A DNA stretch of 13,439 nt from Smittium mucronatum (Eukaryota > Kickxellomycota > Harpellomycetes > Harpellales > Legeriomycetaceae): the NCBI GenBank assembly GCA_001953115.1, contig LSSL01001061.1:2045-15483 (forward strand), read 5' to 3'. Under the pieces are notes generated by a model. The model made no database searches. It was not told where the DNA came from and saw only the letters and a program-made list of their open reading frames with translations. The position numbers and the translations under genes were made by a program. How positions within the stretch are numbered: the first letter of the stretch is position 1; every line of letters begins with the position of its first letter. Below are positions 1 to 8,196 of this stretch, piece after piece.

Positions 1-3
1 CGT

Positions 4-29
4 AAAAAAAAAAAAAAAAAAAAAAAAAA
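4..29. repeat. Poly-A run, 26 bases
   Basis: An uninterrupted run of 26 A. It could be a simple homopolymer or the tail of a retroposed copy whose body lies outside the window; nothing to its left can be examined. The window also ends in a T run (13431-13439). Confidence 0.9.
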
Positions 30-330
30 TTAAGTTTATTTATTGTAGAAAATATTATTGATATGAAAATTTTGGCGTTATATTGGTATAATTATAGGAT
101 ATTTGAAATTATGTTTAATTTCTTTCAATTTTTGTGAATTTTAAAATATAAATATTATAAATTTTGAATATCTTGAAAAGCACCCTAATTATTACCCTTT
201 TTACACAAAATCAGTGTTTCAATTATTATATTAACATTTCTGAAATAACTGATGTACAAGGAGGAGTGGGAATGCATTTAAATAGAAAAAGATTAAATTT
301 ATAGATAATTTCAGATAATAAAATTAAATC

Positions 331-345
331 ATATCATATCATATC
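331..345. repeat. (ATATC)3 microsatellite
   Basis: Three exact ATATC units with degenerate partial units on both sides. Confidence 0.8.
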
Positions 346-810
346 AATCATATTTTTCTTTAATTTCTTAAAAAACATAAAATAAAATACAATTAAACTA
401 GAAAATTTATATATTTCATCTTCATTTCAACAGTTTTATTTTCTATTTATACAAAATAATTCGAATTATATAGAATTTTTTTTTCTTTATTTTATAGTAG
501 AAAAAATTATAGTCTACGATAATGATAATGTTTTATATCACAAATGAGAGATATATGCCTAATTTTTTACTTATAGATAAAAAAAGTTAATATTCATATA
601 TTTTAATCTATAATAATTCATACTTTCACATAAGTATTTTTCTTTTGAATTATTATTTCGAATTCAAAATAAAAGTATTAATATCATAATGATTGCGATT
701 TTTAATGCCTAGTAACTGAATAAAGACTGAATTTTAAGGAAGCTTAATGGAAATTTGCAAACTAAACCAGAATTAAAATGTTTTATCAATGTGCCTGATT
801 CGTTCTTTAT

Positions 811-837
811 TTAAAAAATTAAAAAATTAAAAAATTA
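811..837. repeat. (TTAAAAAA)3 tandem repeat
   Basis: Three exact 8-base units followed by a partial TTA. Confidence 0.85.
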
Positions 838-1375
838 TAGTTAAATTAATTTCCTTTTAATATATTGGCAGCTTTAATGAATATCCCCTTTATTCACTAA
901 TAAAGATCTTTATAAACTTTTGGACTATATTTATTTACGAAAATATAATTATTTATGTGATTTTATTATAAAAAAGGCTAACTTTATTCGTAAAAAATAT
1001 TTTTCAAATCCTTATGAAATAAAGTTATAGGATATATTTTTTTATATAAAATAAAGAAATTACATAAAACTCATGAAATTAAAAATATTAAATTAATTTT
1101 TTGGCTTTTTAATTTTGATTCTCAACAAAAAAAATATTTTTTGTAAATTACATAATATATTTTTATTGGCTAATAAATAGTTTTAAAATGGGTGTTTTTT
1201 TTGGATATTATTTCTAGTTTCCATTTTTTTTCAAAGAGATTTTAATTGATTTTTATCATACATAGTTATTTTAATTTAAACTTACATAATTCGATTTCAA
1301 GATCAAATATTTATTTTATTTATATACATGGTGAAATTTATATTTTGAATTTTTTTAGATTCAAAGCATAAAAAT

Positions 1376-1390
1376 ATAATATAATATAAT
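1376..1390. repeat. (ATAAT)3 microsatellite
   Basis: Three exact ATAAT units. Confidence 0.8.
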
Positions 1391-1765
1391 TCAAAATTAT
1401 TTCAATTTTTCCCAAAAAATTCAAGATTAAGGACACCTATTTATTGATGAATAAATAAACGAAAAATTGAAAAATATCTGTCCAAGATTCAGATTTTTTA
1501 TTTGCTCACCCAAGCATCAATTAAATGCAAAAAATATTTTCGTGCATATTTTTTTATAATTTTTTCCAAAAAATAGAACCAGAGAGTATTTATCTTTGTG
1601 ACATATGAGAACGAAATCAAAAATGTTTAAATTTTTATTAATTATTGAACAAAAAATTTTTTTTATGGGTCAGTAATTTCATATATCTTCATGCTACCAT
1701 TTAAAAAAAGCTACAAAAACGAATAGTAATCAGATATATCGCTACTTTATATTTTCGGAAGTGTT

Positions 1766-1771
1766 TTTATT
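1766..1771 (-). promoter_or_regulatory. Candidate polyadenylation signal of the 1787-2257 gene
   Basis: AATAAA on the minus strand, 15 bases after the TAA stop at 1787. This fits a very short 3' UTR. The hexamer is common at this base composition, so only its position supports it. Confidence 0.4.
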
Positions 1772-1786
1772 ATACCAGTTAGACTG

Positions 1787-2257
1787 TTACAAGTCTTCGC
1801 TCCTAAAAATTTGTTGTGCGGCTAAAGGGGAGGCAGCACTGGGCGCACTATTACTAGTAGCCTTTTCAACATCACCTTTCAGAAACCTTAGGGCAGGTAT
1901 TGCTCCCTTACACCATCTATCCAAACTTCGTCTGTTGCTTCCTGTACTAAAAACACTAAGTGTTTGTACAGCCCCCACGGTAGGAATAACAGGCAAGAAC
2001 CTTACCAAGTGGTTGGGATAGAAACTTAAATAAAGCCCCAGAAAAGAACATAAAATATCTTCCATAACTGGTTCTCCCGCCAAGTTGACCGATGGGTCTA
2101 ATTCTTCAAATAGCTCAAGGGTTTCTATGGATATATATGCCGAAACATCTCTATCTCTATCTTCCGCTACCTCTCTCCAAGCGCTCACTTCCGAAGCAAA
2201 CCCATAATGGTAAGCTCCAGAATCTAACGACTCATGGTTGCGCATGACCATGCCCAT
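1787..2257 (-). CDS. Hypothetical protein on a G+C-rich island, 156 aa
   Basis: I do not recognise this protein. The frame is open from about 2335 down to the TAA at 1787; the first in-frame ATG is at 2257, followed by two more ATGs within five codons (begins MGMVMRNHES). No start lies further upstream, so this ATG is preferred, possibly behind a 5' UTR intron. It has an acidic, charged part (residues 29-54), a mostly hydrophobic middle (67-100, with FLGLYLSFYP) containing several prolines, then a basic SNRRSLDRW segment and a short Ala/Ser/Pro-rich C-terminus. There is no clear signal peptide; Cys at 70 and 116. The island is far richer in G+C than its flanks and uses G/C-ending codons freely, unlike the rest of the window. 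That suggests recent acquisition, possibly an integrated viral or other foreign gene, or strong selection on a conserved gene. The opposite strand is open over 1761-2021, which I take as a shadow. Confidence 0.6.
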   Translation of the reverse strand: MGMVMRNHESLDSGAYHYGFASEVSAWREVAEDRDRDVSAYISIETLELFEELDPSVNLAGEPVMEDILCSFLGLYLSFYPNHLVRFLPVIPTVGAVQTLSVFSTGSNRRSLDRWCKGAIPALRFLKGDVEKATSNSAPSAASPLAAQQIFRSEDL

Positions 2258-2282
2258 AGCACTATTTAAGCTAATGCCTTCA

Positions 2283-2326
2283 CTAAGCACAAAAGAAAAA
2301 CTATTTAAACTATAAACAGGACTTAC
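2283..2326 (-). other. Candidate 44-base spliceosomal intron in the 5' leader
   Basis: On the minus strand GTAAGT at 2326 opens a 44-base stretch that becomes T-rich (TTTTTCTTTTGTGCTTAG) and ends in AG at 2283. Spliced, the leader would run from the TGGGATAATT motif into an exon with the ATG 26 bases further on. The upstream segment has a stop in the matching frame, so the intron would be in the 5' UTR. The unspliced frame is also open here, so splicing is inferred. Confidence 0.4.
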
Positions 2327-2330
2327 GGTT

Positions 2331-2340
2331 AATTATCCCA
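2331..2340 (-). promoter_or_regulatory. TGGGATAATT motif upstream of the minus-strand gene
   Basis: On the minus strand TGGGATAATT ends four bases before the candidate GTAAGT donor. The identical 10-mer lies just upstream of the start of the gene at 12645. I infer a transcription-start or promoter element; G-runs are rare in this DNA. Confidence 0.4.
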
Positions 2341-2365
2341 GTCCACGAAAGAAGTAAAATAAAAA

Positions 2366-2396
2366 CTAAACTAAACTAAACTAAACTAAACTAAAC
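2366..2396. repeat. (CTAAA)6 tandem repeat
   Basis: Six exact CTAAA units plus one base. On the minus strand this reads (TTTAG)6, about 25 bases upstream of TGGGATAATT. It lacks the G-run of known telomere repeats such as TTAGG or TTTAGGG, so I do not call it telomeric. Confidence 0.95.
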
Positions 2397-3042
2397 ATTG
2401 GCAAAACCGAAGCATAAAACATAAAAATAATTGTATTAAAAAAGAAACGAAAAACCAAGTATACTACAAAACTAACTTATAAATTAACTAAAACAATCAG
2501 AGAGCGTGTTAAGACTCGCAGACTATAAAGGAGGCATGGCTTAATTTATGAAAAAAATGTGCGTCCTGTCACTTTATTTTTTAAATCGATAAAGATATAA
2601 ATTTTAATACTGGTAGTAATTTTACTTAATTCTTAGTTAGATATCTAAATTTTTTTATGAAATTATTTCATTTATATGAATATTTTTAAAAATAAATACA
2701 ATTTTGTGCAAAAAAATGAACTTAAGCAAATGATTACTCGAATTCCATCCAATAAATAAGGAATTTATTATACTCGGCTAAAATATAAGGAAGATTTAGG
2801 TAAGGCCCAAGAAGAAAAATCCAAAAAATAAAATACAAGTGTAATCAATTATTAAATTTATAAGAAAAAAACGGCAAATTATATCATTAATAATAAAATA
2901 TATAATAATAAGTAGCTGAATTGATGAAATTTACATTATAATTTAATAGTAACAGTTTACAAAAAATTTTAGACATATTCCGTATAGAAACTTTTTATAT
3001 AACCAGAAAAATATCTTTAAGAGATATTTTAAAATTATTTAA
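2397..3042. other. Intergenic, no supported gene
   Basis: 2497-2545 is somewhat richer in G+C and may be the distal end of the island that carries the minus-strand gene. Two short plus-strand stretches look weakly coding. One begins at ATG 2676 and continues past a stop as a charged peptide (ends EEKSKK). The other runs 2942-3088 without a stop. Neither is long enough to stand alone at this composition. Confidence 0.5.
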
Positions 3043-4199
3043 TCAAATTTGGTCGAAAATGAGGCATATGAAAATCAAAAAAAAGTTTTAAGGGATGAAT
3101 ATCCCAAGAAATCAAAAAAATACTATTCAACTGTTTACCGCTGCTACAACTCTAAAATTATTAAGTGCTATTTCAAAGAGAGAGTTGATAGGTCTGATGA
3201 CGGAAGAATTAAAACATAAATAGAAAATTAAAATCGCCGTGACTGTTCTAGAGACTCTAATCCTGTTTACAAAAAAGATATTTTGGATCTTTATATTCTT
3301 GGGGTAAAATATAGTATGATTAAAAATAAACTCAAAAGTGGTAGAATAATGCTGGAAATAACCAAAATATACATAATAGTGAATAAAAATAAACATAATC
3401 CAGTTAATGCGAGCTTAATTACAACTGAAATTTTTGAAGAAAAATTCAAAAAATACTTTAGGGAGTGTAATTCTAAATCGCCTTATATTAACGAGTATTA
3501 TAGCGATATAGAAAATATAAGAGCATTAATAACTTCAAAAAATCGAGTAAATTTTTTATTAAAGTACTATACTCTACATATAGACTTTAAATTCAAAATT
3601 ATATATGAAGATTATCCTGTTATAATTACAGGAGATGCAAACATAAACCAAAAATTCATATCCATACCAATCTCAATTGTTAGTAGAGATTATAGGGACT
3701 CATATTTATAGACACTTCTAACTTTAAAAATTCAATTGGAAAGATATGATTCAATTTTGAGCATAAAAAAATTAGTATCAGCCTCTGCTAAACAAATAAA
3801 GAATAAATTTGAGTAATTCGGTATAATCAATCAAAAAAATAATCCTGGTTCCGTTTTGCTAAAAATTTTAGGAAAATAATTGGAGAAAAATAGAGGAATC
3901 AGTTCAAAAGAGTTTTGTACAATGATTTATGGGGAATGCAGCTTTTACCAACCCAAAAAATATTCAATAAGTCCAAGGATTTATTTTTAGCTAAATGAAG
4001 GCTCTTGGATATTTTCAGTGACATGATATGCCTAATTAAAGATTTTTGTTTCAAAAAAAATTCAAATTGATATGAGGGATATAATATATTTTTCCATTCC
4101 AGTAAAAATGGTCTTAAAGATTTAATAGAAAAATAAATGAAAAATATCAATCTTGGAAATCATCAAGCGTGCTCGGTTTTTTGGATAATTAAATTATAA
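3043..4199 (+). pseudogene. Decayed MULE-type transposase (FLYWCH plus MULE domain)
   Basis: Remains of a Mutator-like transposase, which in life cuts and pastes a DNA transposon. Frame 1 starts with a FLYWCH-like finger at 3106-3270 (YYSTVYRC, then a Cys-containing KCYF and DDGRIK). A basic linker follows, then the catalytic core: HIDFKFK (first Asp, codon 3583), YPVIITGD, FISIPISIVSRDY and SYL-stop-TLLTLK. After the A run at 3833-3839 the reading moves to frame 3: SWFRFAKNFRKII (3843; family CWFH, with Cys and His lost), then LFLAK-stop-RLLDIF and N-stop-YEGY followed by NGLKDL (about 4065-4121; family NWYEGY...NNGLE). The second Asp is apparently Ala and the catalytic Glu is Lys. In-frame stops: 3217, 3229, 3709, 3814, 3891, 3996, 4068, 4134 and 4197. 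The element is certainly dead. Minus-strand open frames here (3127-3396, 3899-4150) are shadows. Confidence 0.85.
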
Positions 4200-4428
4200 T
4201 AATCAATGATCTCGATATTTTTCCTTTTTCTCTAACAAAGAAATGTGTTATAAAAACATTCCATCATTGATTCCAATTAAAATTTTATTTAAAATATGTT
4301 TCAAATAATGTGAATATTTTTTTTTTCATAATAAATACAGAAGATATTGGATCAGACAATTTAATAAGCCTTAAAAAAAGATTCTATGTGTTAAATTTTG
4401 AAATATTTAACAGTATCATAACAATTAT

Positions 4429-4620
4429 CTGAAAATAATCTTTTATTTGTTAATGATACTGTATCGCACTGGAAAGACTTTTTTTGCAACTGATACAATT
4501 TTCTGAAAAAAAAAGTGTGTGCATGTATATTGGTATGTTAAAAAAAACAAACTTCAAAGGGATTTATCGATTGCATTGATACATCAGAGAAAGTTGTTAG
4601 TAAGACAAAAAAAAAATTAG
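4429..4620 (+). pseudogene. Decayed SWIM zinc finger of the same MULE transposase
   Basis: Frame 1, interrupted by a TGA at 4504, then open 4507-4617. The piece from 4516 reads CVHVYWYVKKNK, then QRDLSIALIH and QRKLLV. This fits the MULE-associated SWIM finger, whose layout is CxC, a Trp-Lys segment, CxH and an Ile-Ala-Leu-rich helix; here the second Cys has become His, and CKH reads QRD. It lies where the C-terminal finger of a MULE transposase belongs, about 320 bases past the last recognisable core segment. The sequence between (4200-4428) is too decayed to read. No terminal inverted repeats or target-site duplication were found around 3043-4620. Confidence 0.6.
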
Positions 4621-4944
4621 AAAAAACCACAGTTTAAAATTATAATCGTTCTAAGATCAATAGATATCAAAAATTACACAACGAGGTTTCTATTTCCTTA
4701 TTATTAATATAATTAATTAGTTTTAAAATAAAATAAAAACCATTATAAAGAATATAATTATTTAATATAATTATGGATTTGTACACATAAAAATTTACAA
4801 AAATTTTTTTAAACATCACAATGATAAAATAATTATCCATTAAAAATTATCCAATTGTCTTAATATATATTAAATAACATATAAATGAAATCGATTAATT
4901 AAGAAAGGTAAATAAAATATATAAGATGAAAATATCAATATTAA
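4621..4944. other. Intergenic, no feature
   Basis: A/T-rich sequence with stops in all frames. Any 3' terminal repeat of the MULE element should lie here, but none could be matched to the 5' side. Confidence 0.6.
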
Positions 4945-5220
4945 ATTATTATTATAAAAAATAAAAAACAAAATTTAGAAAAAATCAAGGCAATAAACTA
5001 TATGACAACAAGTATCATAAAATCAACACCCATAGTCCCTAAAGGCTTAAAACTAAAAATCTTAAAAAACAACTCATTAAACCTCCCATCAATCAACCCA
5101 TCAACTCCATTTACTCCACTTACCACTAATAATAAATACCACTCGTTTTTGATTATCTCGCATTCGATTAAATGTATAAATTCAATCCTTGTTGTTTTAC
5201 ACATTAAAAAATTAGATTAA
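4945..5220. other. Short stretch open on both strands; coding status unclear
   Basis: Plus strand: open from 4945 to the TAA at 5218, with ATG at 5002 (72 aa, Ser/Pro/Asn/Thr-rich, no domain). Minus strand: ATG at 5204 to a stop at 4998 (68 aa, Gly/Val/Phe-rich, no domain). The segment is compositionally distinct: the plus strand has many C and few G, with a less repetitive texture than its flanks. A strand-skewed fragment of organellar origin, a small gene on either strand, or chance could each explain it. Neither product is recognised, so neither is called as a CDS. Confidence 0.3.
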
Positions 5221-5520
5221 CTTTCATAATATCTCAAATAATTCACATAATAACACTTACCGGAAATTGGATTCATAAATACGGGAAAATTAGTATTAAA
5301 TTATTTTTTAGAAATTATGTGTCTTTTTGAGTATAATAATACTAAATATAAGTTGAATTTAAATGAAAAAATTTTCCTTTAGAAGTTTTTGATTCCCATT
5401 TCAAACAATTGTGAAATTAAATAAATATTTTATCAACTTATAAAAGTCGTTATCATATTACAATGCAATAGTATTTATATCTTAGCTCCATAAATTTTTT
5501 ATGAATACATTTGATTTTTA

Positions 5521-5549
5521 ATTTAAATTTAAGAATTTTAAATTTAAAT
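5521..5549. repeat. Inverted repeat, 10-base arms
   Basis: ATTTAAATTT at 5521-5530 and its complement AAATTTAAAT at 5540-5549, nine bases apart. The arms are A/T only, so chance formation is easy. Confidence 0.6.
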
Positions 5550-5617
5550 ATTTTCCTAAATAATTCAGCTTGATTATTCAAATTCATTTTTTTTTGATGT
5601 TTGAAGTATAGATTTTT

Positions 5618-5638
5618 ATTTTATATTTTATATTTTAT
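5618..5638. repeat. (ATTTTAT)3 tandem repeat
   Basis: Three exact 7-base units followed by a degenerate fourth. Confidence 0.85.
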
Positions 5639-5825
5639 ATTTATATATTTTTTCTTGATCATTGTTTAATATTTAATAAATGTTTATTAATTTGAAGAGA
5701 CCAGAATTTTTTAGAAGTTATAGTGATTCAAAAGATAGAGAACATTTTAAATTTATAAAAAATAATTCAGCATATATATAAAGTTTTAAAATTATGATTT
5801 AATTTTCAAATATTATAATATTTTT

Positions 5826-5903
5826 GTGACTCATCATAAGAATTTGAGATCTAAGACCATCAAATCAAGAAAAAATATAATTTTAATAATTTAGATGAGT
5901 CAC
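5826..5903. repeat. Inverted repeat carrying two TGACTCA-type bZIP sites
   Basis: GTGACTCATC at 5826-5835 is exactly complementary to GATGAGTCAC at 5894-5903, with 58 bases between. Each arm contains TGACTCA/TGAGTCA, the consensus for AP-1/Gcn4-type bZIP factors. Five of ten bases are G/C, unusual for this DNA. It could be paired regulatory sites, a hairpin, or the ends of a tiny element. Confidence 0.5.
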
Positions 5904-5976
5904 TTATGAGCTAATTAAAATCTCATTTATTTTTAATACGAGTTACCTAAAATGACTATATAATAATCAAAAAGAC

Positions 5977-6011
5977 TTTATTTGGTTAAAAGTGACCTTT
6001 CACCAAATAAA
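5977..6011. repeat. 35-base hairpin
   Basis: TTTATTTGGT at 5977-5986 pairs exactly with ACCAAATAAA at 6002-6011. After a small bulge an inner AAAG/CTTT stem closes a TGAC loop. This is one of the best local stem-loops in the window; function unknown. Confidence 0.6.
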
Positions 6012-7530
6012 AACGCTTAATTGTTAATAATATGCATCGAGATTAATTTTTAAACAAAACATAACGCGCATAATAAAAAAAAAACACATTAAAAATGGTT
6101 AGTGTCTTAAAAATAAGATTAATAAGTAAAAAATTCTAAAAATTTTAGATCTAATGTAAAATTAAATGTTATTTATTTTTATTCCATGGCTATAAAAAAA
6201 AACCAACATTTATTTTTTTAGAAGAAGAAAAATGGGAGGGGATTTAATCTATATTGAAAATTTATGGAAAGCTTTAAAAAAAAATGATAAAAAAAAGCGC
6301 GTTATATACGCAATTTAATGATTAAAAAGCCAAAAACTATTTTAAAAATCCCTAATTAAGCCAAAATAAACGTTTAATAATGAAAAATAGCTGGATTTAA
6401 GATGGGAAAAATACAATAATAATAGGCCAAACCAAATATTTTAAACTAAATGTGACATTCTGTATCAATACAACTTAATTATTGAAAAAAATACCAATTT
6501 TTCTAAAAAATCTCCTCGGTTCATAATTATCCAAGTTATCTGTAAAAATTTATTGAAACGATGGTCCACGGGTGATATTATTCTTGTGAGATTAAAATTT
6601 TTAAAAAAAATGTCAAATAATTTATTAAATTACCGATTAGAGATGAAATATAGTTACTAGAAAAACAAGAAAAGAAGAATAGCCTAAAAATCAAATCCAT
6701 AATTTATATTAGTACCACTTTCTACTCTGAAAGATTCAAAAATGATAAATAATAATAAATATAAAAAAAAATTCTTAGGATAAAATCAAAATGTGAAAAA
6801 AACCTATATTAACATATAAAATACCAATTTGGAAAAACAGGTCATGTTGTATATGAAATAATTGTGTTGAAAGCTAGATAAATTTATATAAGATATATAA
6901 AACCAGTGTTGCAATAGAGGAAAATAAGTCAGTTGAATCAAAATAAAATTTCAAATAATTTTTGTTTATTCACTATTGGATTTGTTTAGAAATTTATTAA
7001 TCAAATACATAACAAATACATGATTATTTTTTTAAAGTAAAAAGCAAAAAACAAACGGAAAATAATTTTTTTAAAATTTGAATGATTTTTATTTGAAAAA
7101 ATTAGCTAAGCTTTAATAATAATATTTTTTAATATTAATACTTACGCATTTACCTATTTTTTTTTCGGTTTGAAACTAAATTAAAAATTTGAAGCATTCC
7201 ATCGAAAAAATGTTCTTTAGTTGAGTTTAAAATGGGGATTTTTATTAAAAAAAATACTTGTATAGAAAGAATAAAGTTGAGTGTTTTTTATCATAGTTTT
7301 TTATAACACCCTTGGGCCAATATATAAGGAAGTTATTTAGTCAAAACTACTAATTTTAATCAATATATTCCACTTTCAATCAATAAAATAAAATAATATG
7401 AAGATTTAAAAAATAATATGAAAAAACTTTAGGCGATAAAAAATAGAATTTTTTAAAGGGGATTTTTAAAAGATAAAAAGAATATAATATTAAATATTAA
7501 AAAAAACAAGTGAATTGAGATAAATATAAA

Positions 7531-7532
<2 letters not shown>

Positions 7533-7566
<34 letters not shown>
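7533..7566. repeat. (TAA)11 microsatellite
   Basis: Eleven uninterrupted TAA units plus one base. On the minus strand it reads as an Ile run within a 72-codon open frame (7453-7671), which is therefore spurious. Confidence 0.95.
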
Positions 7567-7883
7567 TAATATTAAAGCTAATATTATTTTAGTATTTAAT
7601 AACTCTCCCTGTTGTAAAAAACATCCATAACTATTTGTGATTTGTTTAATTATATTAAAAATTCTACTCATTTTTCCAAAAACAAAATTAACTTTCTATA
7701 ATTAAAAGTAGAAAAATTATAAATTTATTTCAATATTTTTTTATTCATATCATTTAAAAACTCAAAAAATAAAATAAAATAAATACATGTCCTTTTTATT
7801 TTCTGTCAATAAGCGACTAAAGAGATTTTTTTCTTATGAAAAAACTTGAATGGAATTATTTGTTATTTTCATTTTAGAAAACA

Positions 7884-7903
7884 ATCTTATAAATTTATAA
7901 GAT
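7884..7903. repeat. 20-base perfect palindrome
   Basis: The 20 bases starting ATCTTATAAA are their own reverse complement. At this composition roughly one such palindrome per tens of kb is expected by chance. Confidence 0.7.
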
Positions 7904-7960
7904 AGGATACATTAATCTATAATTGTCATATTTATTATTATTTTTTTCTAGAAATCGAAT

Positions 7961-7978
7961 TTTTATTTTAAAATAAAA
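7961..7978. repeat. 18-base perfect palindrome
   Basis: TTTTATTTT followed directly by its complement AAAATAAAA. Probably A/T-rich coincidence. Confidence 0.6.
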
Positions 7979-8162
7979 TTCAAAAAAAATATAAAAATCA
8001 AACTTTAAAATGATAAGAAATTCATTAGGATATCTATTGCAAACTTTTAATTAGATTTATTCAAAATAACAAAAAAAAAATCTAAATAAGATTTATCTAT
8101 TTTTGGAAAATATAGTTTTTTTTATTTTATTTACAGAAATTTATATTTTGATTTAATTTTTT

Positions 8163-8196
8163 CCTTTATCAGTAAATTAAGAAATTTTGATAAAGG
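8163..8196. repeat. Hairpin with 9-base stem
   Basis: CCTTTATCA at 8163-8171 pairs exactly with TGATAAAGG at 8188-8196 across a 16-base loop. The GC clamp at the stem base makes it more notable than the A/T-only palindromes nearby. Confidence 0.6.

Larger units (their letters stand above)
1..1760. other. A/T-rich intergenic desert
   Basis: No supportable gene is seen on either strand. The stretch is homopolymer-rich and broken by stops in all frames. It contains a run of 26 A at 4-29, three ATATC units at 331-345, three 8-base TTAAAAAA units at 811-834, and three ATAAT units at 1376-1390. One 47-codon plus-strand open stretch (about 162-302) ends in a slightly G-richer patch near 257-275, but it is no longer than expected by chance at this composition. 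Confidence 0.7.

Noticed and set aside
162..302. Plus-strand stop-free stretch ending in VQGGVGMHLNRKRLNL
   Set aside because: At only 47 codons with no start, it is within chance expectation.
1761..2021. Plus-strand open frame of 86 codons
   Set aside because: It lies wholly opposite the G+C-rich minus-strand gene, which has the longer frame, the upstream motif and the polyadenylation signal; stops are simply rarer in this island.
2366..2396. Interstitial telomere repeat
   Set aside because: TTTAG lacks the G-run needed for known telomere repeats, and no TTAGG, TTAGGG or TTTAGGG arrays occur nearby.
3127..3396. Minus-strand open frame of 89 codons
   Set aside because: It is antisense to the FLYWCH and linker part of the transposase fossil and shows no family features.
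3899..4150. Minus-strand open frame of 83 codons
   Set aside because: It is antisense to the frame-3 part of the transposase, where plus-strand homology is clear.
4462..4503. RTGKT, which looks like part of an ATPase P-loop
   Set aside because: It lies in the same frame just before the SWIM-like finger of the decayed transposase and lacks the glycines and hydrophobic strand of a true Walker A motif.
5115..5265. Two minus-strand GTAAGT donors that might define a multi-exon gene over 4998-5300
   Set aside because: About seven GTAAGT are expected by chance over both strands of this window, and of the joins tried most hit a stop quickly; the one open join gives only a short unrecognised peptide.
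7453..7671. Minus-strand open frame of 72 codons with a long Ile run
   Set aside because: It is produced by the (TAA)n microsatellite, which reads as ATT codons on the minus strand; the rest is Phe/Ile low complexity.
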